Below, one piece after another: positions 23,897 through 32,948 of a stretch of 36,479 nt of DNA. Position numbers and translations under genes: made by a program. Each line of letters starts with the position of its first letter. Position 1 is the first letter of the stretch. Below the pieces are notes generated by a model. The model saw only the letters and a list, made by a program, of their open reading frames with translations, did no database searches and was not told the DNA's origin. Source of the stretch: an uncultured Saprospiraceae bacterium (GTDB lineage Bacteria; Bacteroidota; Bacteroidia; Chitinophagales; Saprospiraceae); NCBI GenBank assembly GCA_947311105.1, contig CAMZKG010000288.1:1-36479 (forward strand), written 5' to 3'.

Positions 23897-24355
23897 ATGA
23901 TACAAAGAATACAAACCGTTTTTTTGGCTTTAGCAGGCCTTTCAGGTTTTTCATTGTTTTTGAAGCCGATGGACTTTGCCTTGGTTAGTGGAGTGACGGA
24001 GCATCAGGCTGGCTTATCTATGTTGGCCGATGGGATTTATGACATTAACGATAATGATATTTTGATGATTTTGACGGTGATGTTGGGGTTAATTCCGATT
24101 ATCGGCATCTTTTTGTTTAAGAATCGTAAACTTCAAATGAACGTAGGACGTTTGGCTATTGTTATCGGAATTGTATTGTTAGCCGTTGCTGGATTCTTTT
24201 TTTACCAAGAGTTTGATTCGGTAAAAGATGTGGTTCATGCTTCTATGGGGGCAGGCTTAGCAGCACCTGTTTTGAGTTTTGTTTTTCTGTATTTGGCTAA
24301 TCGGGCGATTGGTAAGGATGAGAAGCTGGTGCGCTCGGCTGATCGATTGAGATAG
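23897..24355 (+). CDS. DUF4293 family membrane protein
   Basis: 152 residues with four transmembrane helices. It begins MIQRIQTVFLALA, the characteristic opening of DUF4293, and ends DEKLVRSADRLR, the conserved tail. It is an inner-membrane protein found in Bacteroidota; function unknown. It is transcribed alone from its own promoter. Confidence 0.87.
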   Translation: MIQRIQTVFLALAGLSGFSLFLKPMDFALVSGVTEHQAGLSMLADGIYDINDNDILMILTVMLGLIPIIGIFLFKNRKLQMNVGRLAIVIGIVLLAVAGFFFYQEFDSVKDVVHASMGAGLAAPVLSFVFLYLANRAIGKDEKLVRSADRLR

Positions 24356-24363
24356 GGAAGGGG

Positions 24364-24482
24364 GCGCTCCCTTTGGTCGCTGTTGGTCTTTAGTGCGCTC
24401 CTTCGTCGCTGTTGGTCTTTGGTGCGCTCCTTTGGTCGCTGTTGGTCTTTGGTCGCTCCTTCGTCGCTGTTGGTCTTTGGTG
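24364..24482 (-). repeat. Tandem array of a roughly 30-bp unit, four copies
   Basis: The unit GCGCTCC(TTTGG or TTC)GTCGC, then TGTTGGTCTTTGGT, is repeated with the two internal variants alternating. Its reverse complement is the unit of the array at 30389-30516. The open frame across it is a by-product of the repeat. Confidence 0.85.
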
Positions 24483-24788
24483 CTGCTGCAACGGCATGAA
24501 TGCGCACTATCGTTATACTTTTATGGTGTCAAGTAGATGTACTGAAGCTTGAATCGACATAGCCTGCCCCGATTCCATTTGCTGCCTTGATTAAGACAAA
24601 ATTTGAAGCTGTATGCGTCCCAAAGGAGTATCATTGTCAGAGTCTTCAAATTTTCCCTTACTCGGCGTTCACAAATTCCAACGGGACTCGCTATGCCTTA
24701 CACCTTGATCATCAATCTCTTACAATCTCTTACTTTTTGCGAAGAGACGCATAGTCGGCTCTGATGGATGGCATGTAATCATTATTTG
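24483..24788. other. Gene-free spacer
   Basis: About 300 bp with stops in all frames and no recognised gene, terminator or RNA. It contains a short direct repeat (TCTCTTACAA, then TCTCTTACTT) near 24717-24737. Confidence 0.4.
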
Positions 24789-25478
24789 TCAAAACCTATC
24801 CTGACGCTTAGACAAACTTTGGTTGCCATAGTCGTAATAGTATCGTGCAAACTGCTGACGGTGTCTAATATAATCATTTTCTGTTTTTATTTTCAGAAAA
24901 TCATGGATATAGGTCATTCTGGAAGCCTCTGTAGAAAGTTGCAAGTTGATGTTATAGGGTACGTCGTCAATATAGAATCGTATGGTCAATATTTTTTTAG
25001 CATGGATGATTTTTTGCTGTAATTCTAAAGGTAGTGTAAAGGTGGTTTTTACCAGATTTTTGCTTTCGTCATAGGTTTTCTCGGTGGACGAGCCGTCTTC
25101 CGTTGTTTCGACAACTAACTTTTCCTTTTTTAACCGATGGTTATTTATTTCTTCAAAGGGGAACTCAAAGCGCTCATCATCCACTTGAAAGAAAAATTTG
25201 GGCTGGATGGTTTCTGAAAAATCGGTGTTTAGTTTGAGTTTGAGTATTGTTTTTTGGTTGGAAGTACTAAGCTGTTTTTGGAGAGAGAGCGTGGTATTTA
25301 TGGCATGAATAGTTTGTGCGCTAGTGGCCAAATATTTTTGTTCGAGCTTGACCGTCTTGGTGTTTCTAAAGTCATCTTCATACCAATCAATATGGCCTGG
25401 ACTTTTATAAACACTATAAACATCTGAGCAGGAAGCAAAAAGAGTAAGGATAATGGCAAAATGTATTGTTTTTTTCAT
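24789..25478 (-). CDS. Lipoprotein of unknown function
   Basis: 229 residues from the ATG at 25478 (the upstream ATG at 25499 lies within the promoter). A short lipoprotein signal (MKKTIHFAIILTLFASC) puts the lipid Cys at about position 17. The mature protein is charged and beta-rich (KTILKLKLNTDFSETIQPKF, then DERFEFPFEEI) with a C-terminal basic and aromatic segment (RHRQQFARYYYDYG). It is not a family I can name. The likely location is the outer membrane, facing the periplasm. It has its own promoter-like sequence. Confidence 0.72.
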   Translation of the reverse strand: MKKTIHFAIILTLFASCSDVYSVYKSPGHIDWYEDDFRNTKTVKLEQKYLATSAQTIHAINTTLSLQKQLSTSNQKTILKLKLNTDFSETIQPKFFFQVDDERFEFPFEEINNHRLKKEKLVVETTEDGSSTEKTYDESKNLVKTTFTLPLELQQKIIHAKKILTIRFYIDDVPYNINLQLSTEASRMTYIHDFLKIKTENDYIRHRQQFARYYYDYGNQSLSKRQDRF

Positions 25479-25496
25479 GATATATAGGTTTTGAAA

Positions 25497-25526
25497 CAAA
25501 ACTATATAAAAATGAAAAGAAACAAT
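25497..25526 (-). promoter_or_regulatory. Bacteroidota-type promoter for the lipoprotein gene at 24789
   Basis: Minus-strand TAGTTTTG at 25504-25497, with ATTG about 18 nt upstream. The predicted leader is about 15 nt. Confidence 0.45.
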
Positions 25527-25585
25527 CGCAGATATAAAATTTTAACTAGAATTTAACTTTTTGGGAATGGCAGGAGGCCGTTTTC

Positions 25586-27157
25586 TCAGTATTTAGCGGC
25601 CATCTGTAAGGCCCGATACAAATTCACCACGCCCCCAGTACGGCATAATTCACGCATATTTGCCAGTTCTTGCGTATCGGTCTTTTTTACTTTTTGCGTA
25701 AGCGGCATGGTCGAAGCCATGATGATTTTTTTTACATCTTTGGCGGATAGGTTGGGGTAGTAGCCCATCAACACAGCGGCGACTCCAGCAGTTACGGGCG
25801 TAGCCATGCTAGTACCGTTATAGCTCGCATAAGTATTTTCGGGCGTGGTGGAATAAATCGCTACGCCTGGCGCAAAGACATCCACCGTATTTTGACCATA
25901 ATTGGAAAAAGTGGCGATGGCATCTTCTCCTTTTTTCCACGAAAGGGCTCCGACATCGAGCCAAGTTTTGACATATTTGGAGCCAAACCAACGTTTTTTC
26001 TGATAGTGGTCATTGGGAAAAACGATGAGTTTATCTACATTTTTGGAATCATTCATGGCGGCGTGGACTAACAAGACGCCATGTCTAGAAGCATATCGCA
26101 TTGCTTTGTCCACGGCTTTTTTGTCCCAAGAATACGGCTTTCCGAAGCTCATATTGATGATTTTCGCGCCATTGTCCACGGCATAGATGATTCCATTGGC
26201 AACGTCTTTGTCTCGTTCATCTCCGTCAGGTACGGCACGGACGGACATAATTTGTACATTGTCAGCGATGCCGTCCATACCGATGCCATTATTTCGTTTG
26301 GCAGCGATGATACCTGAGACGTGGGTGCCATGGGAAGAATCTGGCCCTTTAGAATCGTTATTGCCGTAATGTTTTTCGTAGGAGTTTGTGTAATTATCGC
26401 CGACGATTTTTCGTGCATTGAAATCAGGATTGTAGTAATAATTGACATTTTTGGCATAATAATCATAAGCACCTTCTAGTCGCTTGCGCAAATCAGCGGC
26501 CGTTCCGCCTTTGTGGAGCATTTGAATGATTTGACCAGCCAATGGGGTATTGACTTTGATATTAGGAATATCTTCTGCGGTAAAATCATCCTTCCCATAG
26601 GCTTTTTGCAAAGCGGTTAAAGCATCCAGCAAGCCTTCAAATCGATCAAAATTATCTTTTACCCCTTTGTATTGTTTGTCATAGTCTTTTTTGATGAGCA
26701 AGTATCTGTTGTATTCTTTTTTTTGCTTTCGCGAAAGGCTATTTGGGTCGGTATCTTTAAATTTTTTGGTATAATAACTATACAGGCGGGTGATTTCTAG
26801 CTGTTCTTTGTCAATATTCTTTCCATCTTTTCCACCGATAAAATTCCAACCATGAATATCATCTATATAGCCATTATGGTCATCGTCGATGCCATTGTTG
26901 GGGATTTCGCCAGGGTTAGTCCACATAATGTCCTTTAGGTCTTCATGCTTGTCATCGACCCCTGAATCCAAAACGGCAACGATAATGGTTTTTGCTTTTT
27001 TGTCTTTCAGGAGTTCTTTGTATGCTTTGTAAGAGCTAACGCCCATGTAGCCGTCAGTTTGTTTGTCTAAATGAAACCAATCTTTTGGAGGATTGGCTTG
27101 CGCCAAAAGGGTATTGGCCATTGCTAAAAAAAGAATGGAAAGAAGAAGATGCTTCAT
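25586..27157 (-). CDS. S8 family serine peptidase with a long insertion, no sorting domain
   Basis: 523 residues with a signal peptide (MKHLLLSILFLAMANTLLAQ). The triad is complete: D64 in VAVLDSGVD, H276 in SSHGTHVSG and S450 in YNGTSMATP, with the oxyanion Asn at 369 (HAAMND). A DDDHNGYIDD loop probably binds calcium. Between Asp and His sits an insertion of about 130 residues (about 110-245), rich in Lys, Tyr and helix. The protein ends right after the catalytic domain, so unlike the subtilisin at 4594 it has no T9SS tail and is probably periplasmic. It lies 27 bp downstream of leucyl aminopeptidase but also has a promoter of its own. Confidence 0.9.
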   Translation of the reverse strand: MKHLLLSILFLAMANTLLAQANPPKDWFHLDKQTDGYMGVSSYKAYKELLKDKKAKTIIVAVLDSGVDDKHEDLKDIMWTNPGEIPNNGIDDDHNGYIDDIHGWNFIGGKDGKNIDKEQLEITRLYSYYTKKFKDTDPNSLSRKQKKEYNRYLLIKKDYDKQYKGVKDNFDRFEGLLDALTALQKAYGKDDFTAEDIPNIKVNTPLAGQIIQMLHKGGTAADLRKRLEGAYDYYAKNVNYYYNPDFNARKIVGDNYTNSYEKHYGNNDSKGPDSSHGTHVSGIIAAKRNNGIGMDGIADNVQIMSVRAVPDGDERDKDVANGIIYAVDNGAKIINMSFGKPYSWDKKAVDKAMRYASRHGVLLVHAAMNDSKNVDKLIVFPNDHYQKKRWFGSKYVKTWLDVGALSWKKGEDAIATFSNYGQNTVDVFAPGVAIYSTTPENTYASYNGTSMATPVTAGVAAVLMGYYPNLSAKDVKKIIMASTMPLTQKVKKTDTQELANMRELCRTGGVVNLYRALQMAAKY

Positions 27158-27173
27158 TTTGGTTAATTTAGAA

Positions 27174-27205
27174 CAAAAGTAGGTTTAAGCAAGGCTTTTG
27201 ACAAA
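27174..27205 (-). promoter_or_regulatory. Internal promoter for the S8 peptidase gene
   Basis: Minus strand: TTTG (27205-27202), 20 nt, TACTTTTG (27181-27174). It overlaps the last codons of leucyl aminopeptidase and would give a leader of only about 10 nt. Confidence 0.55.
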
Positions 27206-28663
27206 GGCAACTAAAAGATGTACGCCAAAAGCAGTGGCATTGGCTTGGTTGCTAAATTCATTATCGTTGAGTGCTTGACCAGCGATATCCAAATGCGCCC
27301 ATTTAGGGTGTTTATTGGTAAAAACTTCTAAGAATTTTGCGGCAGTGATAGCACCGCCGTTGGGAGAAGAAGCCAGGTTTTTGATGTCTGCAATATCAGA
27401 TTTCATCTCATCCAAATATTCGTCCCACATCGGCATGGGCCAAAGGCGTTCCCCTGATTTCTGTCCAGCATTAATTAGTTGTTCGGAGAGTTCTTTATTT
27501 TGTGTAAACAATCCTGCGGCAGGCTTTCCGATAGCTCGAACGATACTACCCGTCAAAGTCGCCAAGTCAATCATGACATCGGGCTTAAACGCTTTATTTG
27601 CGTAAGCTAATCCATCTGCCAAAACCAATCGGCCTTCAGCATCGGTATTCAAGACTTCGATGGTTTTGCCGCTAAAAGAATCAATGATATCACCAGGTTT
27701 TATGGCCGTACTTCCGATGTTATTTTCAGCGGAAGCAACGACACCCACGACATGGATGGGGAGTTTTAGTTGGGCTATTACATCCATCGCTCCGATGACT
27801 GCTGCCGCTCCGCCCATATCACTTTTCATCAAGTGCATGTTGTGGCTAGGCTTTAGAGAAACTCCGCCTGTGTCGAAGGTAACGCCTTTGCCCACTAGGG
27901 CTACGGTTAGTTTTGCGGCTTTTTTGGGTTTGTAGTCCATGACAATCATGGCCGAAGGGTTGGGGCTAGCTTGACCGACCGCGTGGAGTGCATGAAACCC
28001 TTTTTTGACGACGGCGCTTCCGCTAAAAACGGTTAGTTTGTATCCCGAAGCTTTTGCATTATTTCTTGCAAGAGCGACTAATGTAGAAGGTATTTTTTTG
28101 TTGGCAGGTTTGTTGACTAGGTCAAAAATTTTGATTTGTGCATCAGAAAGAATGGATGCTTGGTCAATGGCTTTTTTTGCGGCAGCAGGTTTAGCATTAG
28201 AAAAGATGACCAATTTTGCGGAAGCCGAAAGGAAGCCAGTTTTCTTAGGTTTTTTGCTTTTGAAAAGGTTGTTATTGTAACGTCCAAGTAATGCGCCGTT
28301 GACGGATGCTGCTAAAAGCTGAGCGGCATCATATTTTTGTTGGTCATCCGCAAAGTGTAAATCCAACCCAACGGAAGCCTGGAATGATTTTTTGTTTTTA
28401 AAGACTAGGCTTCTGATTGCTCTAGTGATGGCGGTTTGGTTATTCGCCTTGCCTAAACCGACTAAAAACAAAGTTCGCTCACCTGCAAAAACAGTTAAAG
28501 TTTCTTTGTCTTCCCCAGCCCATTTGGCGGCGTTGAAAGCGGGTGGAGTGCCATAAGTTTTGGCAATTTGTTGGATGATTTCTTTAGAATCTTTTGATTT
28601 CCAAACAGGTATAATGACCGTTTTGGGTAGTCGATTCGTGGATGAAGTAAGGCTAAATTTCAT
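27185..28663 (-). CDS. Leucyl aminopeptidase, M17 family
   Basis: 492 residues, cytoplasmic. The catalytic domain is intact: VGKGVTFDTGG with K259 and D264, KSDMGGAAAV with D282, and the M17 signature NTDAEGRLVLAD with D341, E343 and R345. The N-terminal half (1-180) is the usual divergent regulatory domain. M17 enzymes are hexameric two-metal exopeptidases that remove N-terminal residues. It is probably the first gene of a two-gene unit with the S8 peptidase, which suggests linked peptide degradation. Confidence 0.93.
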   Translation of the reverse strand: MKFSLTSSTNRLPKTVIIPVWKSKDSKEIIQQIAKTYGTPPAFNAAKWAGEDKETLTVFAGERTLFLVGLGKANNQTAITRAIRSLVFKNKKSFQASVGLDLHFADDQQKYDAAQLLAASVNGALLGRYNNNLFKSKKPKKTGFLSASAKLVIFSNAKPAAAKKAIDQASILSDAQIKIFDLVNKPANKKIPSTLVALARNNAKASGYKLTVFSGSAVVKKGFHALHAVGQASPNPSAMIVMDYKPKKAAKLTVALVGKGVTFDTGGVSLKPSHNMHLMKSDMGGAAAVIGAMDVIAQLKLPIHVVGVVASAENNIGSTAIKPGDIIDSFSGKTIEVLNTDAEGRLVLADGLAYANKAFKPDVMIDLATLTGSIVRAIGKPAAGLFTQNKELSEQLINAGQKSGERLWPMPMWDEYLDEMKSDIADIKNLASSPNGGAITAAKFLEVFTNKHPKWAHLDIAGQALNDNEFSNQANATAFGVHLLVAFVKSLA

Positions 28664-28734
28664 GTGTTGTTACTTAGGTCAGAATTTTGTTTTAAATAAA
28701 AAATCACCCAAAAGTTTGGTCAATTTTCAATGGG

Positions 28735-28765
28735 CAAAGATAAAGAAAGTATGCGAAAATCCAAC
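28735..28765 (-). promoter_or_regulatory. Bacteroidota-type promoter for leucyl aminopeptidase
   Basis: Minus strand: GTTG (28765-28762), 19 nt, TATCTTTG (28742-28735). The predicted leader is about 65 nt. Confidence 0.55.
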
Positions 28766-28812
28766 AAAAATAACGTGTTTTTACGGCAATAGATACCAAA
28801 AATACTTAAAAG

Positions 28813-29841
28813 TTAGTCAAAATCTAACAATAAAGGTCTAAATTGAACTTTTGATGCTTCGATTAGTTGATTTCCGATGGCACTGATGGTCTGGTCAATA
28901 GGTCGATATTGGAAGTCAAAAGTCTGTGTAGATTTAGAGTTGTCAAATACAAAAGACTTGGCAGAGATCATGGCGGTTTCTTTAGTAATCATAGGCGAAG
29001 ATCCAAGAATTTTGGATTTTAGCCATTCTAGCCGCCAGGCGACGCCGCGAATAAAGGGATTGACGGGGATGGACGGAGCGGGTTTTTCAGTGGAATCCGC
29101 GATTTTTTGAAAAAAGTCTTTGAAAGGCAGGTTGGCACCATTGGCAATAAATCGCTCTGTGTGGATGTCGCTTTGCATCATTTTGATCATAAGTTCGGCG
29201 ACGTCTCTGACATCTACGAAGCCTGTTTGTCCTTCGGGAAAAAACTTTAGCCCTTTCCAAATCTCGTGAAAAATCTGAGTGGAGCCAGATTTCCAAACAC
29301 CACTACCTAAGATAATGGACGGGTTGATAATGACGGCATGGAGTCCTTCGGCGATTCCGCGCCAAACTTCTTTTTCCGCCAGGTATTTTGTTTTTGCGTA
29401 AGCTGTGTTGATGGGGCTGTCTTCCCATTTTTGATTTTCTTTAACGATGGGGTTTTTGAGATTGCGCCCGATGGCTGCGATGGAGGAGACGTGGACGAAT
29501 TTGGAGATTTTAGCGTTTAAAGCGGCATTGACGACATTGGCGGTTCCATTGACGTTGATGTGCTTCATTTTTGGTCGGTCGGAAGACTTGAAAGAAACAA
29601 TAGCGGCGCAATGATAGACTAGTTTGACTCCGCGCATGGCATCTTCTAGCCCAATCACGTCCAAAATGTCACAGTCTATCCATTCGATTTGATTTTTGAT
29701 GTTTTCGACTAGGTGTAGTTGACTGGTCGGACGTTTTAGTGCCCTGATGCGTGTGTAGCCGTCGATGATTAGCTTGCGCAAAAGGTAACTTCCTAGAAGA
29801 CCTGTGCCGCCTGTTACTAGTATTTGTTGGTTTTTATTCAT
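28813..29841 (-). CDS. NAD(P)-dependent epimerase/dehydratase (extended SDR)
   Basis: 342 residues. N-terminal Rossmann motif ILVTGGTGLLGSY (G11, G14, G17), a DIxD motif (DCDILD), and the catalytic YAKTK (Y148, K152) with a Ser pair at 119-120 in HVSSIAAIG. The closest type I recognise is the dihydroflavonol-4-reductase-like group of extended SDRs, but the substrate is not predictable. No signal peptide. Its promoter lies just upstream, and a repeat-rich non-coding region separates it from the TonB receptor gene. Confidence 0.87.
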   Translation of the reverse strand: MNKNQQILVTGGTGLLGSYLLRKLIIDGYTRIRALKRPTSQLHLVENIKNQIEWIDCDILDVIGLEDAMRGVKLVYHCAAIVSFKSSDRPKMKHINVNGTANVVNAALNAKISKFVHVSSIAAIGRNLKNPIVKENQKWEDSPINTAYAKTKYLAEKEVWRGIAEGLHAVIINPSIILGSGVWKSGSTQIFHEIWKGLKFFPEGQTGFVDVRDVAELMIKMMQSDIHTERFIANGANLPFKDFFQKIADSTEKPAPSIPVNPFIRGVAWRLEWLKSKILGSSPMITKETAMISAKSFVFDNSKSTQTFDFQYRPIDQTISAIGNQLIEASKVQFRPLLLDFD

Positions 29842-29859
29842 TGTGTTTTAGTCTCGGTG

Positions 29860-29867
29860 CAAAGGTA
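29860..29867 (-). promoter_or_regulatory. -7 element for the SDR gene
   Basis: Minus-strand TACCTTTG at 29867-29860 matches TANNTTTG and ends 18 nt before the ATG. No clear -33 was seen. Confidence 0.45.
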
Positions 29868-29898
29868 GGGAAAATTTTGTTGGTCTGCTGGGGTAGCA

Positions 29899-29921
29899 TA
29901 CCCCAAACTTTGTTTGGGGTA
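29899..29921. repeat. Perfect 10-bp hairpin
   Basis: TACCCCAAAC-TTT-GTTTGGGGTA. A second, looser GGGG/CCCC pair follows at 29926-29945. There is no T-run, so it is not a typical terminator. The opening of a similar GGGGTATACCC element is at 19675. Confidence 0.6.
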
Positions 29922-29992
29922 AAACTGGGGACCCCCTACGGGGTTAATGGTTTTTGCATCTGCGACTTGCTTGTAGCAGCAACGCGATGCGC

Positions 29993-30160
29993 ACTAAAGC
30001 CCAAACCAAAGCCCAAACCAAAGCCCAAACCAAAGCCCAAACCAAAGCCCAAACCAAAGCCCAAACTAAAGCCCAAACCAAAGCCCAATCTAAAGCCCAA
30101 ACTAAAGCCCAAACTAAAGCGCAAACCAAAGCTCAAACCAAAGCCCAATCTAAAGCCAAG
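29993..30160 (+). repeat. 12-bp tandem repeat, about 14 copies
   Basis: AAAGCCCAAACC (or AAACT, AATCT variants) is repeated with a strict 12-bp period. Two plus-strand frames read as Lys-Pro or Ala-Gln-Thr-Lys repeats, and minus-strand frames as Gly-Leu/Phe or Trp-Ala-Leu-Val repeats. None has a plausible start or context, so I treat the array as non-coding. Confidence 0.88.
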
Positions 30161-30388
30161 ATGTTAAAGCAACGCGAACAAAATATCAAAGGTTTAAGAA
30201 ACCCCTGTTTTTGATCTATCTGCTTGCATTTTCGGTTTGGGCTTACAAAAAGGTCAAGGGTGCAAGACGAAAGGGACAAGGCTTCCAAAAATAACCCACC
30301 AATTAATTTTTTTTACTTGACCATTCCGTACCGCTACACCCGTTACACCGCTATACCGCCCAAGAACAACGGCGTAAGCCGCTGCGGT
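30161..30388. other. Gene-free spacer
   Basis: No supported gene. It contains degenerate CCGNTACAC repeats at 30328-30360 and a CGGC-GTAA-GCCG hairpin at 30370-30381. Confidence 0.4.
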
Positions 30389-30516
30389 AGCACCAAAAGG
30401 GCGAAGCCCGCACCAAAGACCAAAAGCGACGAAGGAGCGCACCAAAGACCAAAAGGGCGAAGCCCGCACGAAAGACTAAAAGCGACGAAGGAGCGCCCCA
30501 AAAGACCAAAGAAACC
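30389..30516 (+). repeat. Composite tandem repeat, reverse complement of the array at 24364
   Basis: A conserved GCACCAAAGACCAAAAG is followed alternately by GGCGAAGCCC and CGACGAAGGAGC. The GGGCGAAGCCC hairpins at 30399-30409 and 30455-30465 have a GAA loop on a four-pair G/C stem. The CGACGAAGGAGC half matches the array at 24364-24482 on the other strand. Confidence 0.85.
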
Positions 30517-30579
30517 CAAACCAAAATAAAATTGTACTTTTACGTCTAGAAGAATCGTTTTACACGAAAATCTAAACTT

Positions 30580-32856
30580 ATGCCCAAATTACTCTTTTTT
30601 TTATTGCTCTCTTCTACTTGTGCTTTCGGGCAGTCTTTGGTTATTTCTGGGACGGTGGTAGATGCTGATTCGGGGCAACCCATCGCTTTTGCTAATATTT
30701 TTGCGCAAGCAGGAGGAACGACCACCGATAATGCAGGGAATTATGAACTTTCTATTCCTTGGCAGGAGGATGTGGTGGTGACTTGTTCTTTTTTGGGGTA
30801 TGAAGCGAAAGAACAACAGGTGAAATCTACCGATAATCATGTGATTAGCTTGGATTTTACTTTGGTTTTGTCCGATAACCTTCTGGAAACTGCGGTGGTG
30901 ACGACGGGAAGATTTGAAAAGAAATTGAGTAAAACGACGGTCTCTTTGGCTGTGGTTAAACCGAAATTGCTCGAAACGACTAATACAATTACGGTGGATG
31001 ATGTGCTGAATCGTCTGTCTGGTGTGGATGTCATTGATGGACAGGCCAATATACGGGGTGGGTCAGGTTATTCTTATGGAGCGGGTAGTCGGGTGTTGTT
31101 GTTGCTGGATGGGATGCCGATTATGCAAACGGATGCTGCTTTTCCGAATTGGTATGATATGCCCATCGAAAATATAGGCCAAATCGAGATTCTGAAAGGG
31201 GCAGCGTCAGCACTCTATGGTTCGTCGGCGATGAATGGCATCGTGAATATTCGGACTGCTGTGCCTACCGAAAAGCCTTATTTACGGATTGCGCCTTTTT
31301 ATACGACGTATTTTAGTCCCAAGGATAAAAGCCAGAAATGGTGGGATAAGTCGCCTTATGGGGCTGGATTGAGTGCGGTATATCGCCAACGATTGGGTAA
31401 GCTCGGGGTGAGTTTGGGTGGTTTTTATCTCAATGAAGAAGGGTATAAGCAGGGGACTTACAAGAAATATGGCCGTGGTTTTGTGGGGCTTGATTATCGT
31501 TTTTCCGAAAGGGTCGAAGCAGGAGTCCACGCTTACTATAATCCTGGTTCGACGGCTACTTTTTTCTTTTGGAATGATGATAGTACGGGGATTTATCAAC
31601 CGGCACCGAATACTTTATCGTCTTCCGAGCGGACGCGATTTAATGTGGATCCTTATGTCAAATATTTTGATGGATATGGCAATGTGCATAAGATTCAAGG
31701 GCGCTACCTTTCGGCAAATAACAAGAATAGCGCTAATCAAGGGGTGGTTTCCACGATGGCTTTTGTGGAGTATCAATATCTTCGACAGTTTAAGCAAATT
31801 GGCTTGACGGTGACTTCGGGATTGGCGACTACGGGGTCGTATGTCTCGGCTGAATTGTATGGAGATACGACTTATACGGCTCGAAATAATGCGGTTTATT
31901 TGCAGTTGGAGAAAAGTATTGAGAACTTGACACTTTCTGGTGGTGTGCGGTATGAGTCTAATGTGCAGCATAGTCCAGAAGTGATACCTACGACTGTATT
32001 TGGGGTGACTACTTATGATACGATACCTGGAGGAGAAAGCAAAGAATCAAAACCTGTATTTCGGGCAGGATTGAATTGGAAGCTGGGTAAAGCGACATAT
32101 ATACGGGCTTCTTTTGGGCAGGGCTATCGGTATCCGACGATTGCGGAGAAGTTTATTTCGACGGAGTTTGGTGGCGGGATACCTATCATGCCGAATGCGT
32201 CATTGGTTTCGGAGTCTGGTCATTCTGTTGAGTTGGGTGTCAAACAAGGGTTTCAGTTTGGGGAGTTGAAAGGCTTTGTGGATGCGTCCTATTTTGTTTC
32301 TCGGTATAATGATATGATGGAATTTGCTTTTGGTGGTCGGGATGGGCAAACCTTGGGTTTTGCGTCGATAAATATCGGCAATACGCGTATCTCTGGGTCG
32401 GAGTTTACCCTTGCGGGGAAAGCAAAAATTGGACGTGTGGAAAATCAATTTATGGGTGGTGTCATGTTTATAAATCCTAGCTATATAGATTTTACCCAAA
32501 GGATAAAAAATGCATCTAGCTCCAATAAGAATATATTGAAATATCGGTTTAAGAATAGTTGGAAGTTGGATTGGGAGTCCGTCTATAAAAAGGCGGCGTT
32601 GGGTGTGTCGGTGATACATAACGGTCCGACGGAGGCTGTGGATGCATTTTTGGAAAGCTTTATCAAGGGGGCTAAGCGATTTAGGGAAAATAATAATGGC
32701 TTTACTCGGCTCGATTTGCGTACGTCTGTGGCGTTTACGAAGCAGTATAAACTCTCTATTATTGGGCAAAATGTACTAAATCAGGCATATTCGCAAAGAG
32801 TTGGTAAGCTGGAAGCACCTTTTAACGTTAGTTTTCGTTTTGATTTTTTGTTGTAG
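30580..32856 (+). CDS. TonB-dependent outer-membrane receptor
   Basis: 758 residues with a signal peptide (MPKLLFFLLLSSTCAFGQ). Residues about 20-105 are a carboxypeptidase-regulatory-like domain (ISGTVVDADSGQPIAFANIF). The plug domain follows (VDDVLNRLSGVDV, then IRGGSGYSYGAGSRVLLLLDG, then IEILKGAASALYGSSAMNG). The rest is a 22-strand-type barrel rich in aromatic strands, ending with a terminal Phe-rich strand (FNVSFRFDFLL). It imports a siderophore, cobalamin or similar ligand using TonB energy. The length is that of stand-alone receptors, not SusC, and no SusD gene adjoins, so glycan uptake is unlikely. The ligand is unknown. Confidence 0.92.
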   Translation: MPKLLFFLLLSSTCAFGQSLVISGTVVDADSGQPIAFANIFAQAGGTTTDNAGNYELSIPWQEDVVVTCSFLGYEAKEQQVKSTDNHVISLDFTLVLSDNLLETAVVTTGRFEKKLSKTTVSLAVVKPKLLETTNTITVDDVLNRLSGVDVIDGQANIRGGSGYSYGAGSRVLLLLDGMPIMQTDAAFPNWYDMPIENIGQIEILKGAASALYGSSAMNGIVNIRTAVPTEKPYLRIAPFYTTYFSPKDKSQKWWDKSPYGAGLSAVYRQRLGKLGVSLGGFYLNEEGYKQGTYKKYGRGFVGLDYRFSERVEAGVHAYYNPGSTATFFFWNDDSTGIYQPAPNTLSSSERTRFNVDPYVKYFDGYGNVHKIQGRYLSANNKNSANQGVVSTMAFVEYQYLRQFKQIGLTVTSGLATTGSYVSAELYGDTTYTARNNAVYLQLEKSIENLTLSGGVRYESNVQHSPEVIPTTVFGVTTYDTIPGGESKESKPVFRAGLNWKLGKATYIRASFGQGYRYPTIAEKFISTEFGGGIPIMPNASLVSESGHSVELGVKQGFQFGELKGFVDASYFVSRYNDMMEFAFGGRDGQTLGFASINIGNTRISGSEFTLAGKAKIGRVENQFMGGVMFINPSYIDFTQRIKNASSSNKNILKYRFKNSWKLDWESVYKKAALGVSVIHNGPTEAVDAFLESFIKGAKRFRENNNGFTRLDLRTSVAFTKQYKLSIIGQNVLNQAYSQRVGKLEAPFNVSFRFDFLL

Positions 32857-32948
32857 CTGGAGGCTGATTGCTAGAGCTTGGGATGATGAGCCACGGCAAT
32901 TGAGAAGCTGAGCTTATTAAATCTGTGATTAAAAAAAAAATAAAAAGA

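Noticed and set aside
24235..24507. A 90-residue minus-strand frame over the 3' end of DUF4293 and the repeat array
   Set aside because: It overlaps a well-supported gene and the rest is repeat sequence.
29841..30214. Lys-Pro and Ala-Gln-Thr-Lys repeat proteins
   Set aside because: They read only the 12-bp tandem array, begin at or beside the divergent SDR start, and have no domain.
30389..30516. CRISPR array
   Set aside because: The intervening segments are only 10-12 bp, alternate between two sequences and recur elsewhere; no cas gene is present.
30224..30529. A 101-residue plus-strand frame over the composite repeat
   Set aside because: The C-terminal half is repeat-derived and low in complexity; the N-terminal half matches nothing I recognise.
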